Source of the DNA: Providencia alcalifaciens
GTDB lineage: Bacteria > Pseudomonadota > Gammaproteobacteria > Enterobacterales > Enterobacteriaceae
DNA length: 64,000 nt
Direction: 5' to 3'
Assembly (NCBI GenBank): GCA_025961275.1
Contig: JAOQNJ010000001.1
Coordinates: 3,493,353 to 3,557,352 of the forward strand
Shown: one piece after another, positions 32,690 to 43,194 of the stretch
How positions within the stretch are numbered: position 1 is the first letter of the stretch
Layout of the letters: every line of letters begins with the position of its first letter
The notes under the pieces: generated by a model
Databases searched by the model: none
What the model was told of the DNA's origin: nothing
What the model saw: only the letters and a program-made list of their open reading frames with translations
Translations under genes and position numbers: made by a program

Positions 32690-33571
32690 ATGAAAGGTAT
32701 TATACTGGCTGGTGGTTCGGGAACGCGTTTACACCCAATTACACGAGGTATCTCAAAGCAGCTGTTGCCCATCTATGATAAGCCGATGATTTACTATCCG
32801 CTATCAGTATTGATGCTGGCAGGGATCCGCGAAATTTTAATCATCTCAACACCTGATGATTTACCGATGTTTAAACGATTACTCGGTGATGGAAGTGAGT
32901 TTGGTATTGAGCTGAACTATGCTGAGCAGCCATCACCAGATGGCCTTGCTCAAGCCTTTATTATCGGTGAAGAGTTCATCAATGGTGATTCATGCTGTTT
33001 GGTACTGGGTGATAATATCTTTTTTGGCCACTCATTTAGTCCAAAACTGAAGTCGGTTGCGGCGAGAATACAAGGTGCAACGGTTTTCGGTTACCAAGTT
33101 ATGGATCCAGAACGTTTTGGTGTGGTTGAGTTTGATGATGACTTTAAAGTGTTGTCGATTGAAGAGAAGCCTAAAAAACCACTTTCTAACTGGGCAGTCA
33201 CTGGCCTCTATTTTTATGATAACCAAGTCGTTGAATTTGCTAAGCAAGTCAAACCATCGGAACGTGGTGAGTTAGAGATTACCTCGATCAATCAGATGTA
33301 TTTAGACAGAGGTGAGCTGAATGTTGAGCTGCTGGGTCGTGGTTTTGCTTGGTTAGATACAGGGACGCACGATAGCTTAATTGAAGCAGGTACTTTCGTG
33401 CAAACTGTTGAAAAACGCCAAGGATTTAAAGTCGCGTGCTTAGAAGAGATTGCGTGGCGCAATGGCTGGCTGAGTGATGATCAAGTTAAAGCATCGGCAG
33501 AACAGCTGAAGAAAACAGGTTATGGTCAGTATTTAGAGGATCTTCTTCGTGTCCGTCCGCGCCAGTATTGA
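32690..33571 (+). CDS. rffH: Glucose-1-phosphate thymidylyltransferase (RffH)
   Basis: RffH makes dTDP-glucose from glucose-1-phosphate and dTTP. The 293 residues equal the E. coli enzyme, with nucleotidyltransferase signatures GGSGTRLHP (8-16), [15 protein letters not shown] and [16 protein letters not shown] Shine-Dalgarno lies just before the ATG. The 3' end overlaps the wecD start by 23 bases. Confidence 0.97.
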   Translation: MKGIILAGGSGTRLHPITRGISKQLLPIYDKPMIYYPLSVLMLAGIREILIISTPDDLPMFKRLLGDGSEFGIELNYAEQPSPDGLAQAFIIGEEFINGDSCCLVLGDNIFFGHSFSPKLKSVAARIQGATVFGYQVMDPERFGVVEFDDDFKVLSIEEKPKKPLSNWAVTGLYFYDNQVVEFAKQVKPSERGELEITSINQMYLDRGELNVELLGRGFAWLDTGTHDSLIEAGTFVQTVEKRQGFKVACLEEIAWRNGWLSDDQVKASAEQLKKTGYGQYLEDLLRVRPRQY

Positions 33572-34289
33572 TAGTTTACAATGGGAGTCTGATTTTTTCG
33601 GGCGCTCGACAGCAAAATTAGACTTCACGGTCCCATCGGCTGAGACTCTCCTTGCTTGCCAATTAGATAACTATGAGATTGTTCAAGCAAAAATACTTGC
33701 CAGTGAAATGGGTCGCTTAGATGATCTATCAAAGTTAGGCTTTTCACTTGTTGAGGGTGAAGTCGATTTTTTACTGACTATTGGCATAGAAAATGCTTAT
33801 TTAAAAAATGGTTTATCCATTACAGACATCGTAGAACCGGCAACTGCCGACAATATACCTTTGCTACGTCATGCTGCTGAGCATGTTTTTAGCCAAAGCC
33901 GTTTTCGAGCACCGTGGTACAACGACGGTGATAGTGGGCGTTTTTATGCATTATGGATAGAAAAAGCGGTGTTAGGGACGTTTGACCATGCATGTCTGGT
34001 AGTAAAAGATATTTCTGGCGATATCTTAGGCTTTGTCAGTCTAAAGCACCTTGATGATGATACCGCGCGTATAGGCCTTCTCGCCGCTATGCCTGAAGTA
34101 AACAGGCGAGGGATTGGCCGTAAATTGATGTCAGCAGCATTTATTTGGTGTGAGCAACACAAAAAAAGACAGTTAAATGTGGCTACTCAAATAAGCAATA
34201 TTGCGGCATTAAATCTTTATTCACGTAGTGGTGCTGCTGTTGCAAGCACTGCGTATTGGTTATATAGGGGACAACATGATTCCATTTAA
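33549..34289 (+). CDS. wecD: dTDP-fucosamine acetyltransferase WecD (RffC)
   Basis: WecD is a GNAT-fold enzyme that acetylates dTDP-Fuc4N using acetyl-CoA. The GTG at 33549 gives [14 protein letters not shown], which aligns with the E. coli start. The acetyl-CoA binding region is [20 protein letters not shown] near 175-195, with the A motif RRGIG. The end [20 protein letters not shown] is typical of the family. The 246-residue product is a little longer than E. coli WecD (extra GQHDSI tail). It overlaps both neighbours, so tight translational coupling is likely. Confidence 0.94.
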   Translation: MSVRASIDSLQWESDFFGRSTAKLDFTVPSAETLLACQLDNYEIVQAKILASEMGRLDDLSKLGFSLVEGEVDFLLTIGIENAYLKNGLSITDIVEPATADNIPLLRHAAEHVFSQSRFRAPWYNDGDSGRFYALWIEKAVLGTFDHACLVVKDISGDILGFVSLKHLDDDTARIGLLAAMPEVNRRGIGRKLMSAAFIWCEQHKKRQLNVATQISNIAALNLYSRSGAAVASTAYWLYRGQHDSI

Positions 34290-35406
34290 TAAACCACCCG
34301 TTGTAGGGACCGAATTAGCATACATGAAACAAGCCATGGATAGCGGTAAGCTCTGTGGTGATGGTGGTTTTACCAAGCGTTGTGAAGAGTGGATGGAGCA
34401 ACGATTTGGTTGTCCGAAAGTTCAACTAACACCTTCTTGTACTGCATCGTTAGAAATGGCCGCAATCCTGATTAACATCAAGCCTGGCGATGAAGTGATT
34501 ATGCCGAGCTTTACTTTTGTTTCCACATCAAATGCGTTTGTCCTTAGAGGGGCTACCATTGTGTTTGTCGATATCCGCCCAGATACCATGAATATCGATG
34601 AAACAAAAATTGAAGCTGCGATTACCGAGCGGACCCGCGCGATTGTGCCTGTGCATTATGCAGGGGTTGCTTGTGAAATGGATACCATCTTGGCAATCGC
34701 CCAAAAATATAATCTATTTGTAATTGAAGATGCGGCACAAGGCGTGATGTCAACTTACAAAGGCCGTGCTCTCGGTACTATTGGTCATATTGGCTGCTAC
34801 AGCTTCCATGAAACCAAAAACTACTCCTCAGGTGGGGAAGGTGGCGCGACATTAGTGAATGATAAATCCTTGATTAGCCGTGCAGAAGTGATCCGTGAAA
34901 AAGGCACGAACCGCAGTCAGTTCTTCCGTGGTCAAGTTGATAAATATACGTGGCGTGACATTGGTTCTAGCTACCTATTATCTGATTTGCAAGCAGCTTA
35001 CCTGTGGGCACAATTGGAAGAAGCAGAGAAGATCAATGATCGCCGTCTGTTATTGTGGAAACGCTACTATGAAGCACTAACACCGTTAGCACAGTCAGGC
35101 CATCTTGCATTACCTATCATACCTGAAGGGCTAAAACACAATGCGCACATGTTCTATATCAAACTTAAAGATATAGAAGAGCGTACAGCCTTTAATGACT
35201 ACATGAAATCCCACGGCATCTTAACGGTATTCCATTATGTTGCGCTTCATACCAGCCCTGCTGGTGAAGAGTTTGGTCGTTTTCATGGTGAAGATCGCTA
35301 TACCACTAGCGAAAGCGACCGTTTAGTCCGTTTGCCAATGTTCTACAATATGACTGATGAAGAACAGCAAACTATTATTGCGCAAATTAAGGCGTTTTTT
35401 GCCTAA
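34276..35406 (+). CDS. wecE: dTDP-4-amino-4,6-dideoxygalactose transaminase WecE
   Basis: WecE is a DegT/DnrJ/EryC1-type PLP aminotransferase that makes dTDP-Fuc4N. The PLP lysine is K181 in SFHETKNYSSGGEGG. The 376 residues match E. coli. The frame is open from 34228, but the ATG at 34276 ([13 protein letters not shown]) has GGGG upstream and aligns with E. coli. It overlaps wecD by 14 bases and its last base is the first of wzxE. Confidence 0.96.
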   Translation: MIPFNKPPVVGTELAYMKQAMDSGKLCGDGGFTKRCEEWMEQRFGCPKVQLTPSCTASLEMAAILINIKPGDEVIMPSFTFVSTSNAFVLRGATIVFVDIRPDTMNIDETKIEAAITERTRAIVPVHYAGVACEMDTILAIAQKYNLFVIEDAAQGVMSTYKGRALGTIGHIGCYSFHETKNYSSGGEGGATLVNDKSLISRAEVIREKGTNRSQFFRGQVDKYTWRDIGSSYLLSDLQAAYLWAQLEEAEKINDRRLLLWKRYYEALTPLAQSGHLALPIIPEGLKHNAHMFYIKLKDIEERTAFNDYMKSHGILTVFHYVALHTSPAGEEFGRFHGEDRYTTSESDRLVRLPMFYNMTDEEQQTIIAQIKAFFA

Positions 35407-36656
35407 TGTCGTTAGCAAGAGCATCAATTTGGACTGCTGGGTCTACCCTGATAAAAATCGGGGCAGGCCTATTGATCGTCAAATTATTAGCAGTCTCTTT
35501 TGGCCCTAGCGGGGTTGGGTTGGCAGGAAACTTTCGCCAGCTAATTACAGTATTGGGTGTTTTATCGGGCGCGGGTATTTTTAATGGCGTTACCAAGTAT
35601 GTGGCGGATCATCATCAAGACCCTGAGAAATTACGTGCTGTGCTCGGCACCTCATCGACTCTGATTCTTGGATCTTCAACACTATTGGCGTTAGTTTTTT
35701 TGTTTTTTAGCGGGCCTATCAGTGAAGGGTTGTTTGATAGTAAAGCGTATCAGCCTGTTATCCAAGCTGTTGCTTTTATTCAGATGGGAATTGCCTATGC
35801 AAATTACTTCTTGGCTATCCTTAAAGGCTATCGAGACGCTTCGGGTAATGCTCAAGCCATTATTTTTGGTAGTATAATTGGTGTTGTTGCCTATTATTTA
35901 TGCTATAGAATTGGCAGTTATGACGGTGCATTAGCTGGGTTAGCATTAGTTCCTGCGCTGGTGGTATTACCCGCTGCTTTGATGATTTTACGACGTAAGC
36001 AGTTTGCATTATCCGCATTAAAACCAGCTTGGGATAAAGCGATAGCGACGAATTTAGGCAAATTTACTATCATGGCGTTAATCACGTCAGTTACTTTGCC
36101 TGTTGCCTATATTATGATGCGAAATCTATTGGCAGCGAAGTATAGCTGGGATGAAGTTGGATTATGGGCCGGTGTTAGCACCATTTCCGATGCTTATTTG
36201 CAATTTATAACCGCGTCATTCTCAGTTTACTTGTTACCCACGCTATCTCGATTACAGCATAAAAGCGAAATCTCAGCGGAGATTATTAAGGCGTTAAAGT
36301 TTGTGTTGCCAGCTGTTGCTGTCGCCAGTTTTGCGGTGTGGTTATTACGTGATTTTGCTATTTGGTTACTATTTTCTGAAAAATTTACAGGAATGCGGGA
36401 TTTATTCTCATGGCAGTTAGTGGGTGATGTGCTGAAAGTCGGTGCATACGTTTTTGGCTATCTGGTGATTGCGAAGGCTGCATTGCGTTTTTATATTTTG
36501 ACAGAGGTGAGTCAGTTTATCCTCTTGATGGGTTTTTCCCATTGGCTGATACCTGAACACGGTGCTGTAGGGGCAACACAAGCCTATATGGCAACTTATA
36601 TCGTGTATTTTACTCTCTGTTGTTGCATATTTTTGATTTACCGTAGGCGAGTATGA
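35406..36656 (+). CDS. wzxE: ECA lipid III flippase WzxE
   Basis: WzxE is a MOP-superfamily flippase that moves undecaprenyl-linked ECA trisaccharide to the periplasmic face. The 416-residue protein has about twelve hydrophobic segments and the same length as E. coli WzxE. The start overlaps the wecE stop (TAATG). Its own stop overlaps the wecF ATG by four bases. Confidence 0.95.
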   Translation: MSLARASIWTAGSTLIKIGAGLLIVKLLAVSFGPSGVGLAGNFRQLITVLGVLSGAGIFNGVTKYVADHHQDPEKLRAVLGTSSTLILGSSTLLALVFLFFSGPISEGLFDSKAYQPVIQAVAFIQMGIAYANYFLAILKGYRDASGNAQAIIFGSIIGVVAYYLCYRIGSYDGALAGLALVPALVVLPAALMILRRKQFALSALKPAWDKAIATNLGKFTIMALITSVTLPVAYIMMRNLLAAKYSWDEVGLWAGVSTISDAYLQFITASFSVYLLPTLSRLQHKSEISAEIIKALKFVLPAVAVASFAVWLLRDFAIWLLFSEKFTGMRDLFSWQLVGDVLKVGAYVFGYLVIAKAALRFYILTEVSQFILLMGFSHWLIPEHGAVGATQAYMATYIVYFTLCCCIFLIYRRRV

Positions 36657-37735
36657 CAACCTTAATACATGTACTGGGATCTGACCTTCCTCACCATAAT
36701 CAAACGGTGATGACATTTTTTAATAATGTGATCTGCTCAGAACAAGCCGTATCACAAAAACCGCATTTTATGGTGGTTAGCCTTGATGCTCAGCTTGCGG
36801 ATGCTTATCCTGAATTAGAAGTTGAAGTTTTTGGGAGTAAAGCGTCAATTGCTGATGCGGTAATCAGTCGTGCCAAGGCCGATCGTCGTGTGCGTTTTTT
36901 CTTTCATGGCCAATTTAATGCACCTATTTGGCTAGCACTGCTATTCGGTAAAATTAAATCTCACCAGTTCTGGTGGCATATTTGGGGAGCAGACCTATAC
37001 GAGGAGTCCCGCTCTCTGAAATTTAAATTATTTTATATTTTGCGCCGTTTGGCTCAGAAAAAGGTGGGGCATGTCTGTGCAACACGGGGTGACCTGTGCT
37101 ATTTCCACCAATCGAATCCAAAAGTTCCAGCCTCGGTACTTTATTTCCCAACTAGAATGGACCCAAACCTAACTCTAAATGAGCGTCCAACACGTCAGGG
37201 TGAGACTTTGACAATTCTATTGGGTAATTCAGGCGATCAATCTAATCGTCATATAGAGGCTCTGGGCGCCATTAAACAGCAGTTTGGTGAGCAAGTTAAG
37301 ATTATTATCCCAATGGGCTATCCGGCGAATAATCAAACCTATATTCAGCAGGTAGAACAAGCCGCGAAAACACAGTTTACTGCCGAACAGGTAAGCATCC
37401 TTAAAGATCGCATGGAATTCAGTGATTATCTGAATTTATTGAAAACATGTGACTTAGGCTATTTTATCTTTAATCGCCAGCAGGGTGTTGGGACTGTTTG
37501 TTTACTTATTCAGTTCTGTATCCCCTTTGTGATCAGCCGCCAAAATACGTTTTGGCAGGATTTGACGGCACAAAATATCCCTGTGTTCTTCTATGGAGAT
37601 GAGCTATCGCTGGGGTTGGTCGATGAAGCACAACGCCAGATGGGTTTATTGGATAAGCAACACATTGATTTTTTTGCACCTAACTTTACGGATGGCTGGA
37701 AAACAATTCTGGGCATTGCGGAGGAGCAAGCATGA
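36653..37735 (+). CDS. wecF: Fuc4NAc transferase WecF (RffT)
   Basis: WecF is a family GT56 glycosyltransferase that adds Fuc4NAc to lipid II of ECA, completing the trisaccharide. The 360 residues include the typical N-terminal [16 protein letters not shown] and central [25 protein letters not shown] and [12 protein letters not shown]. No membrane segment is evident, fitting peripheral attachment. It overlaps wzxE and wzyE by four bases each. Confidence 0.95.
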   Translation: MTTLIHVLGSDLPHHNQTVMTFFNNVICSEQAVSQKPHFMVVSLDAQLADAYPELEVEVFGSKASIADAVISRAKADRRVRFFFHGQFNAPIWLALLFGKIKSHQFWWHIWGADLYEESRSLKFKLFYILRRLAQKKVGHVCATRGDLCYFHQSNPKVPASVLYFPTRMDPNLTLNERPTRQGETLTILLGNSGDQSNRHIEALGAIKQQFGEQVKIIIPMGYPANNQTYIQQVEQAAKTQFTAEQVSILKDRMEFSDYLNLLKTCDLGYFIFNRQQGVGTVCLLIQFCIPFVISRQNTFWQDLTAQNIPVFFYGDELSLGLVDEAQRQMGLLDKQHIDFFAPNFTDGWKTILGIAEEQA

Positions 37736-39087
37736 CCTTAGGCGAGTTAGGGGGCTTAGCGGTCGTCTATCTAGTTTCCATCATTTTTATGGGTACGCTA
37801 CTCTATAAAGAGTTCCTACGCGTACGTTTCAACTTTAATATTTTCTTTTCGTTGTTGTATTTATTGACGTTTTATTTTGGTTTCCCACTGACTTGCGCGC
37901 TAGTATTCCAATTTGATGTGGCTGTTATCCCCGCAGAATACTTGTTATATGCACAGCTTGCGGCAACCAGCTTCTATGCTATCTATTATGTGGCGTATAA
38001 AACTCGGCTGACAGCACGCTCAGAAACGGTTAAACGCTCCATGTTTACTATGAATAGGGTTGAAACCAACATTACCTGCTTACTATTGATTATGGTCGCG
38101 GTAGTGACAGTTGGGATCTTCTTTATGCAAAATGGCTTTTTGCTATTTAAGCTGAAATCGTATAGTCAGATTTTCTCTAGTCAGGTTTCTGGGGTGGCAT
38201 TAAAACGCTTTTTCTATTTCTTTATCCCTGCCATGTTGATCGTTTATTTCTTGCGCCCATCACAAAAACGTTGGATTTTTTTCCTCGTCAGCACGGTTGC
38301 ATTCGGTTTTTTAACCTATGTGATTGTTGGTGGAACCCGTGCAAATATCATCATTGCATTCGCATTGTTTTTGTTTATCGGCATTGTAAGAGGGTGGATA
38401 ACGCTTTGGATGTTGGCGGCGGCTGGTGTGGCAAGTATTGTCGGGATGTTCTGGTTAGCGCTAAAACGCTATGGCCTCGACGTCAGTGGCGCTGAAGCAT
38501 TTTATACTTTCTTGTATTTAACTCGAGATACCTTCTCTCCGTGGGAAAACCTCGCATTGCTGCTGAGCCACTATGACAAGATTGAGTTTCAAGGATTAGC
38601 GCCCATTATGCGCGATTTCTATGTATTTATTCCATCTTGGCTTTGGCCGGAACGACCGGATACAGTCCTTAACTCAGCAAACTATTTTACATGGGAAGTA
38701 CTCAATAACCACTCTGGGCTGGCGATATCACCGACACTGATTGGTTCACTCGTCGTCATGGGAGGTGTGCTTTTTATCCCACTTGGCGCAATTGTTGTTG
38801 GGTTAATTATTAAGTGGTTTGACTGGATTTACGGGATGAGCCTTAAAGAGTCGAATCGCTATAAAGCCGCGATTATGCAGGCTTTCTGCTTCGGCGCTAT
38901 TTTTAATATGATTGTCTTAGCACGTGAAGGGGTCGATTCCTTTGTGTCACGTGTCGTATTTTTCTGCCTCATTTTCGGACTTTGTTTGATTCTGGCAAAA
39001 TTACTGTACTGGTTATTTGAAAGTGCGGGGCTTATTCGAGCAAAAACCGCTTCTTATCTAAGCAGCCAACGTCGCGAAAACCGCTAA
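37732..39087 (+). CDS. wzyE: ECA polymerase WzyE
   Basis: WzyE is the periplasmic-face polymerase that joins ECA repeat units. The 451-residue protein has about eleven membrane segments and a large periplasmic loop (about 240-320) containing [20 protein letters not shown] and [10 protein letters not shown]. The length agrees with the E. coli protein (about 450). It overlaps wecF by four bases; wecG follows after nine. Confidence 0.95.
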   Translation: MTLGELGGLAVVYLVSIIFMGTLLYKEFLRVRFNFNIFFSLLYLLTFYFGFPLTCALVFQFDVAVIPAEYLLYAQLAATSFYAIYYVAYKTRLTARSETVKRSMFTMNRVETNITCLLLIMVAVVTVGIFFMQNGFLLFKLKSYSQIFSSQVSGVALKRFFYFFIPAMLIVYFLRPSQKRWIFFLVSTVAFGFLTYVIVGGTRANIIIAFALFLFIGIVRGWITLWMLAAAGVASIVGMFWLALKRYGLDVSGAEAFYTFLYLTRDTFSPWENLALLLSHYDKIEFQGLAPIMRDFYVFIPSWLWPERPDTVLNSANYFTWEVLNNHSGLAISPTLIGSLVVMGGVLFIPLGAIVVGLIIKWFDWIYGMSLKESNRYKAAIMQAFCFGAIFNMIVLAREGVDSFVSRVVFFCLIFGLCLILAKLLYWLFESAGLIRAKTASYLSSQRRENR

Positions 39088-39096
39088 AGGAGCGTT

Positions 39097-39834
39097 ATGG
39101 AACAGCAATCTATTCCACAATATACTATTCGAGGCCACGATATTTGGGGCTTTAAAGACATGGCTCATTTTTTGGATCATCTATTTGCTGACGGTGGAAC
39201 GAAAGCAGGTACATTGATTGCAGTTAATGCTGAAAAAATCATGACAGCAGAAAGCGATGCGGCATTAAATACTTTGCTTGGGCAGGCTGAGTATCTGTAT
39301 GCGGATGGAATTAGTATTGTGCGTGCTATCCGTCGCAAATATCCACAAGCAGAGGTTTCTCGTGTTGCAGGGGCTGATCTTTGGGAAGCCTTAATGGAAC
39401 GTGCAGGGAAAGAAGGCACGCCTGTTTTTCTCATTGGTGGTAAACCTGAAATTCTTGAACAAACGGAAAGTAAGCTACGCTCACAGTGGAATGTAAATAT
39501 AGTTGGCTCGCAAAATGGTTATTTTACCGCAGAAGATAGAGATTCCCTATTTGAAAGAATTCGTGCAAGTGGCGCCAAGATTGTTACTGTGGCAATGGGC
39601 TCACCAAAGCAAGAGATCCTAATGCGTGATTGCCGTAACGTTCATCCAGATGCGCTTTATATGGGGGTTGGCGGCACTTATGATGTGTTTACAGGGCATG
39701 TGAAACGAGCCCCAAAAGTGTGGCAAAATCTCGGCTTAGAGTGGCTATACCGGTTATTAGCTCAACCCACACGCGTCAAAAGACAGTTTAAGTTACTGAA
39801 GTTTTTAGCCTATTACTACGGTGGTAAGCTCTAA
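39097..39834 (+). CDS. wecG: UDP-ManNAcA transferase WecG (RffM)
   Basis: WecG is a family GT26 (WecB/TagA/CpsF) glycosyltransferase that adds ManNAcA to lipid I, giving ECA lipid II. The 245 residues show the family signatures [39 protein letters not shown] and [18 protein letters not shown] lies upstream of the ATG. It is the last gene of the ECA operon. No clear terminator follows; a 32-bp tandem repeat starts nine bases downstream. Confidence 0.96.
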   Translation: MEQQSIPQYTIRGHDIWGFKDMAHFLDHLFADGGTKAGTLIAVNAEKIMTAESDAALNTLLGQAEYLYADGISIVRAIRRKYPQAEVSRVAGADLWEALMERAGKEGTPVFLIGGKPEILEQTESKLRSQWNVNIVGSQNGYFTAEDRDSLFERIRASGAKIVTVAMGSPKQEILMRDCRNVHPDALYMGVGGTYDVFTGHVKRAPKVWQNLGLEWLYRLLAQPTRVKRQFKLLKFLAYYYGGKL

Positions 39835-39843
39835 AATTGTTGG

Positions 39844-39907
39844 TGACATGTCACAACGCCATAAGTTTCTCGTCGTGACATGTCACAACCCATAAGTTTT
39901 CTCGTTG
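39844..39907. repeat. Tandem 32-bp direct repeat with TGACATGTCA palindromes
   Basis: Two near-identical 32-bp units (39844-39875 and 39876-39907) each begin with the perfect 10-bp palindrome TGACATGTCA, followed by CAACGCCATAAG or CAACCCATAAG. The palindrome centres are 32 bp apart, about three helical turns. It lies between wecG and thrP. It could be a tandem operator or a small duplication. Confidence 0.8.
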
Positions 39908-40215
39908 TAGCAACTCGGTTTCTGAACACTTTACTCTATTATTCCTCTACTCCACATATTTCCAATCTTGCATGATTGCTTGCATCAATGAACAATATTG
40001 GCTACCTAAATCAGTGGCCTTAGGGTTTTCTTTATAAATACCCTACATGCATCTTGAATTATTTTGTGTATAGTACTTGCGTTTTTATCTTAAGCTTAGG
40101 CTTATGTCATCTTTTTCGACTGATTAAATAATCATTTTATGAACAATCATCATACTTATTACTATAAATATTCATAAGCCATGATTTATTTTTAGTATCG
40201 ACGACAGGGGACTTT
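39908..40215. other. wecG-thrP spacer
   Basis: This region carries no supported gene. It contains an ERIC-like arm near 40037-40071 (TTGAATTATTTTGTGTATAG) and AT-rich sequence that should hold the thrP promoter, which I could not assign. Confidence 0.45.
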
Positions 40216-41606
40216 ATGGGAAATTCGCAACAGGGATTACAGCGAGGGCTAGAGGCTCGTCATATTGAGCTGATCGCTCTTGGCGGGACAATTGGTGTGG
40301 GCCTATTTATGGGGTCAGCGAGTACATTAAAATGGGCGGGGCCTTCCGTTCTACTCGCTTATATCATTGCGGGCATTTTTGTCTTTTTTATTATGCGTTC
40401 AATGGGAGAAATGCTGTTCCTTGAACCAGTCACCGGATCTTTTGCTTCTTTCGGCTATAAATATTTAAGCCCATTCTGGGGTTGCCTGACAGCATGGGGC
40501 TATTGGTTCATGTGGGTTGCAGTAGGAACATCAGAAATCACCGCAATTGGTGTTTATGCCGAATATTGGTTTCCACATGTGCCCCAATGGGTGTTTGCGA
40601 TCATTGCCGTTACTTTAGTCGCTTTAGCTAATCTCGCGGCAGTCAGATTGTATGGGGAGTTAGAATTTTGGTTTGCCATGATAAAAGTGACAACAATTAT
40701 GGTCATGATTTTAATTGGCTTGAGTCTAATCTTTTTTGGAATTGGTAATAATTTCGAGCCTATCGGTCTTGGAAATCTGACCGATCATGGTGGATTCTTT
40801 GCGGGAGGTTGGAAAGGGTTCTTGTTTGCGCTGTGTATTGTCGTTGCTTCCTATCAAGGCGTTGAGCTTGTCGGTATTACGGCTGGAGAAGCTAAAAATC
40901 CGCAAGTCACTTTGAGAAAGGCCATTAATAAGATTCTTTGGCGTATTTTAATTTTCTATGTTGGCGCAATTTTTATTGTGGTGACGCTGTTTCCATGGAC
41001 TGAAGTAGGGCAGCAAGGCAGCCCCTTCGTGTTAACTTTTGCGAAAGTAGGCATTATTTCGGCAGCCGCAGTGATTAACTTTGTGGTGCTGACCGCAGCG
41101 TTATCAGGTTGTAATAGCGGAATGTACAGTGGTGGCCGCATGCTGTATGCACTAGCGCAAAATAAGCAATTACCTCAGTCACTATTGAAACTCACGCGTA
41201 ATGGCGTTCCAGCACGTTGTGTTGGCTTTACTATCCTTTGTTTGATAGCGGGTTCTAGTCTGAATTATATATTATTCCGAACCCTGAGAAAGTCTTCGTG
41301 TATGTATACAGTGCCAGTGTTTTACCGGGAATGGTGCCTTGGCTAGTTATTCTCACTAGTCAGCTGCGTTTTCGACAACAAAACAAAGATCTGCTCGTTG
41401 GGCACCCATTCAAATCGGTTCTATTTCCTTGGGTGAACTATGCGACACTACTATTTTTAGCCTGTGTACTGGTAGGGATGGCGATTAATCCTGACACTCG
41501 ATTATCCTTAATTGTGGGAGCAATATTTTTATTAGCTGTTTCCATGCTTTATTTTTTGGTTCGAGCAATAAATAACAGGCAAAAGAAAAGTGGCATTTTG
41601 CCCTAG
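40216..41606 (+). pseudogene. thrP: Threonine/serine-type permease ThrP (YifK), frameshifted
   Basis: The first frame (40216-41346) encodes about 350 residues that closely follow the E. coli APC-family threonine permease ThrP (start [29 protein letters not shown]), then leaves the family after SLNYI. The rest, from [20 protein letters not shown] onward, continues in another frame and ends at 41606. Two extra bases in the TATATA run at 41266-41272 explain the change: without one AT the sequence reads N-Y-I-I-P-N-P. The last two transmembrane helices are therefore lost. It may be a real pseudogene or an assembly error. It lies beside the same tRNA cluster as in E. coli. Confidence 0.88.
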
Positions 41607-41629
41607 TCATTCCTTTTGTTGAATTATTT

Positions 41630-41665
41630 GGCGATAAAGCGGGAAAATTTGCTCTCTTTATCGCC
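41630..41665 (+). terminator. Stem-loop after thrP
   Basis: GGCGATAAA (41630-41638) pairs perfectly with TTTATCGCC (41657-41665). No T tract follows, so its role as a terminator is uncertain. Confidence 0.45.
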
Positions 41666-41762
41666 TAAGTGAGCAAAAGGCAAGCAATCGATATTTTTAT
41701 TTAAAAAAGGACTAGACAGAGAATGATTATGCCCGTAATATCCGCACTCGCAACGGCGTGAA

Positions 41763-41839
<77 letters not shown>

Positions 41840-41918
41840 TTAAATTAGCGTGCTGCACGGTTGGTAAAATAAAGTTGTATGTAGTAATATAACAAAGCTT
41901 TTAATAAAGTGAAGTTAT

Positions 41919-41995
41919 GGTGGCTATAGCTCAGTTGGTAGAGCCCTGGATTGTGATTCCAGTTGTCGTGGGTTCGAGTCCCATTAGCCACCCCA
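41919..41995 (+). tRNA. tRNA-His (anticodon GTG)
   Basis: A 77-nt gene including the G-1 residue characteristic of tRNA-His; starts GGTGGCTA and ends TAGCCACCCCA, with anticodon loop TTGTGAT. Second of the cluster. Confidence 0.97.
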
Positions 41996-42012
41996 TTTTT
42001 TTTGTGATATTT

Positions 42013-42098
42013 GCGAGGGTGGCGGAATTGGTAGACGCGCTAGCTTCAGGTGTTAGTGTCCTATGGACGTGGGGGTTCAAGTCCCCCCTTTCGCACCA
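42013..42098 (+). tRNA. tRNA-Leu (anticodon CAG)
   Basis: An 86-nt class II tRNA with a long variable arm (TGTCCTATGGACG). It starts GCGAGGG, ends TTCGCACCA, and the anticodon loop is TTCAGGT. The acceptor stem contains a G-T pair. Third of the cluster. Confidence 0.96.
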
Positions 42099-42128
42099 CG
42101 AAAAAAATGTAAAAGGGTAGTACAGTAT

Positions 42129-42205
42129 CGGCGAGTAGCGCAGCTTGGTAGCGCAACTGGTTTGGGACCAGTGGGTCGGAGGTTCGAATCCTCTCTCGCC
42201 GACCA
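42129..42205 (+). tRNA. tRNA-Pro (anticodon TGG)
   Basis: A 77-nt cloverleaf starting CGGCGAG and ending CTCGCCGACCA, anticodon loop TTTGGGA. Last of the cluster, followed by a terminator ten bases on. Confidence 0.97.
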
Positions 42206-42214
42206 CATTTAAAG

Positions 42215-42241
42215 AACCCCGCTTTTATAGGCGGGGTTTTT
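42215..42241 (+). terminator. Terminator of the tRNA cluster
   Basis: AACCCCGC (42215-42222) pairs with GCGGGGTT (42231-42238) around TTTTATAG, followed by T residues. Confidence 0.9.
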
Positions 42242-42732
42242 GCTTTCTAGCGATCTTATCGACTTCAAATTATATTGAATGTCGAGCCAATAGAGCATAT
42301 TGCTCAGTTATCCGAATAAATCATCTAGTTTTCCTATGCGCATTCAGTTTTACAATGGGGATAGCGCTGCTTGATACCGATATGCATCCTTTGAATCATT
42401 CGGCTAATCACATTTATTGAATCTACAAAGTTTACAAAAACAACGTATTTCACTTTTTCTACTACTTACCTACATCCATGACTTAATCACTAGTTCATCA
42501 TCTAGATGCATTTAGTTTTATGGTCTATATCGCATTACCGATCTCGTCTGTTGTTATTGTTTTTTATCAATTTATCAAAATACAATTTGCTGCGATGAAA
42601 ATAATAAGGTTAATTTTTTGCGAGGAAATAAGTGGCAAAGTCTAATTAATTATTTGTTTTTATTTGTTTTTATTGGTTTTTTATTAATAGAAAGTGTTTG
42701 TGTCGTAAAATAGATACAAATCGATGCTTTGT
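42242..42732. other. Spacer between tRNA cluster and glmZ control region
   Basis: I see no supported gene. In E. coli this place holds aslA and aslB (arylsulfatase and its maturase); both are absent here. The sequence is AT-rich without recognised repeats. Confidence 0.5.
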
Positions 42733-42750
42733 TGTCTCCAAAAGGAGACA
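42733..42750. promoter_or_regulatory. glmZ: GlrR-type site 1 upstream of glmZ
   Basis: TGTC-N10-GACA (TGTCTCCAAAAGGAGACA), a perfect dyad, fits the known GlrR (QseF) operator pattern TGTC-N10-GACA. It is about 235-254 bp upstream of the glmZ start, a typical distance for a sigma-54 enhancer. Confidence 0.8.
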
Positions 42751-42795
42751 TGTTACGCTATGATTTATAAAGATAATTAGATTACTACTATTTGC

Positions 42796-42813
42796 TGTCT
42801 CTGAATTGAGACA
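42796..42813. promoter_or_regulatory. glmZ: GlrR-type site 2 upstream of glmZ
   Basis: TGTC-N10-GACA again (TGTCTCTGAATTGAGACA), centred 63 bp (six helical turns) after site 1. Two such sites in 80 bp are unlikely by chance. Confidence 0.8.
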
Positions 42814-42958
42814 ATTAAGGCTTATTAAATTATTAAGGCGGGATAGTTTGTCATATAGAAAAAATTGGCGACTTCAGAAAAGGATATAACATTGAGAAAA
42901 ACCAGTAAATCAGGAAGGTATGAAGAGGCATAATAATAATTATCAATTTTGAATAAAG

Positions 42959-42975
42959 TTGGCACGTATCCTGCA
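42959..42975 (+). promoter_or_regulatory. glmZ: Sigma-54 promoter of glmZ
   Basis: TTGGCACGTATCCTGCA has the -24 GG (42961-42962) and -12 GC (42973-42974) separated by exactly ten bases. The predicted start lies at 42986-42987, which is where the GlmZ homology begins. Confidence 0.85.
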
Positions 42976-42986
42976 ATATCTAATCT

Positions 42987-43194
42987 GTAGATGCTCATCC
43001 CACTTCTTATGATAGCAATGCTTCATAAACCCAGGGATGACGCAAGCCGATTATCGGTGCCTATTGTCCAATTTAGATGAATAAGAGGTCATTCTCTTTC
43101 CATCAACCCATGGACGAAACGTTGAGTGAGGCACCATCCGTCTGTAGACCTGATTGTATATTTACACCTGTCAAAATTGACAGGTGTTTTTTTT
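42987..43194 (+). ncRNA. glmZ: Small RNA GlmZ
   Basis: GlmZ is the Hfq-dependent small RNA that activates glmS translation, and so amino-sugar synthesis, until it is cut by RNase E with RapZ. The 5' end GTAGATGCTCATCCC, the AACCCAGGGATGACGCAAG stretch, CGGTGCCTATTGTCC and the pairing region AACGTTGAGTGAGGCACC (about 43117-43134) match E. coli GlmZ. The length of about 208 nt agrees with 207. It ends in a strong terminator, ACACCTGTCAA / TTGACAGGTGT (43164-43187), with a T run. Position before hemY is as in E. coli. Confidence 0.94.

Noticed and set aside
41917-42420. Frames overlapping the tRNA cluster
   Set aside because: They read through tRNA genes; no protein support.
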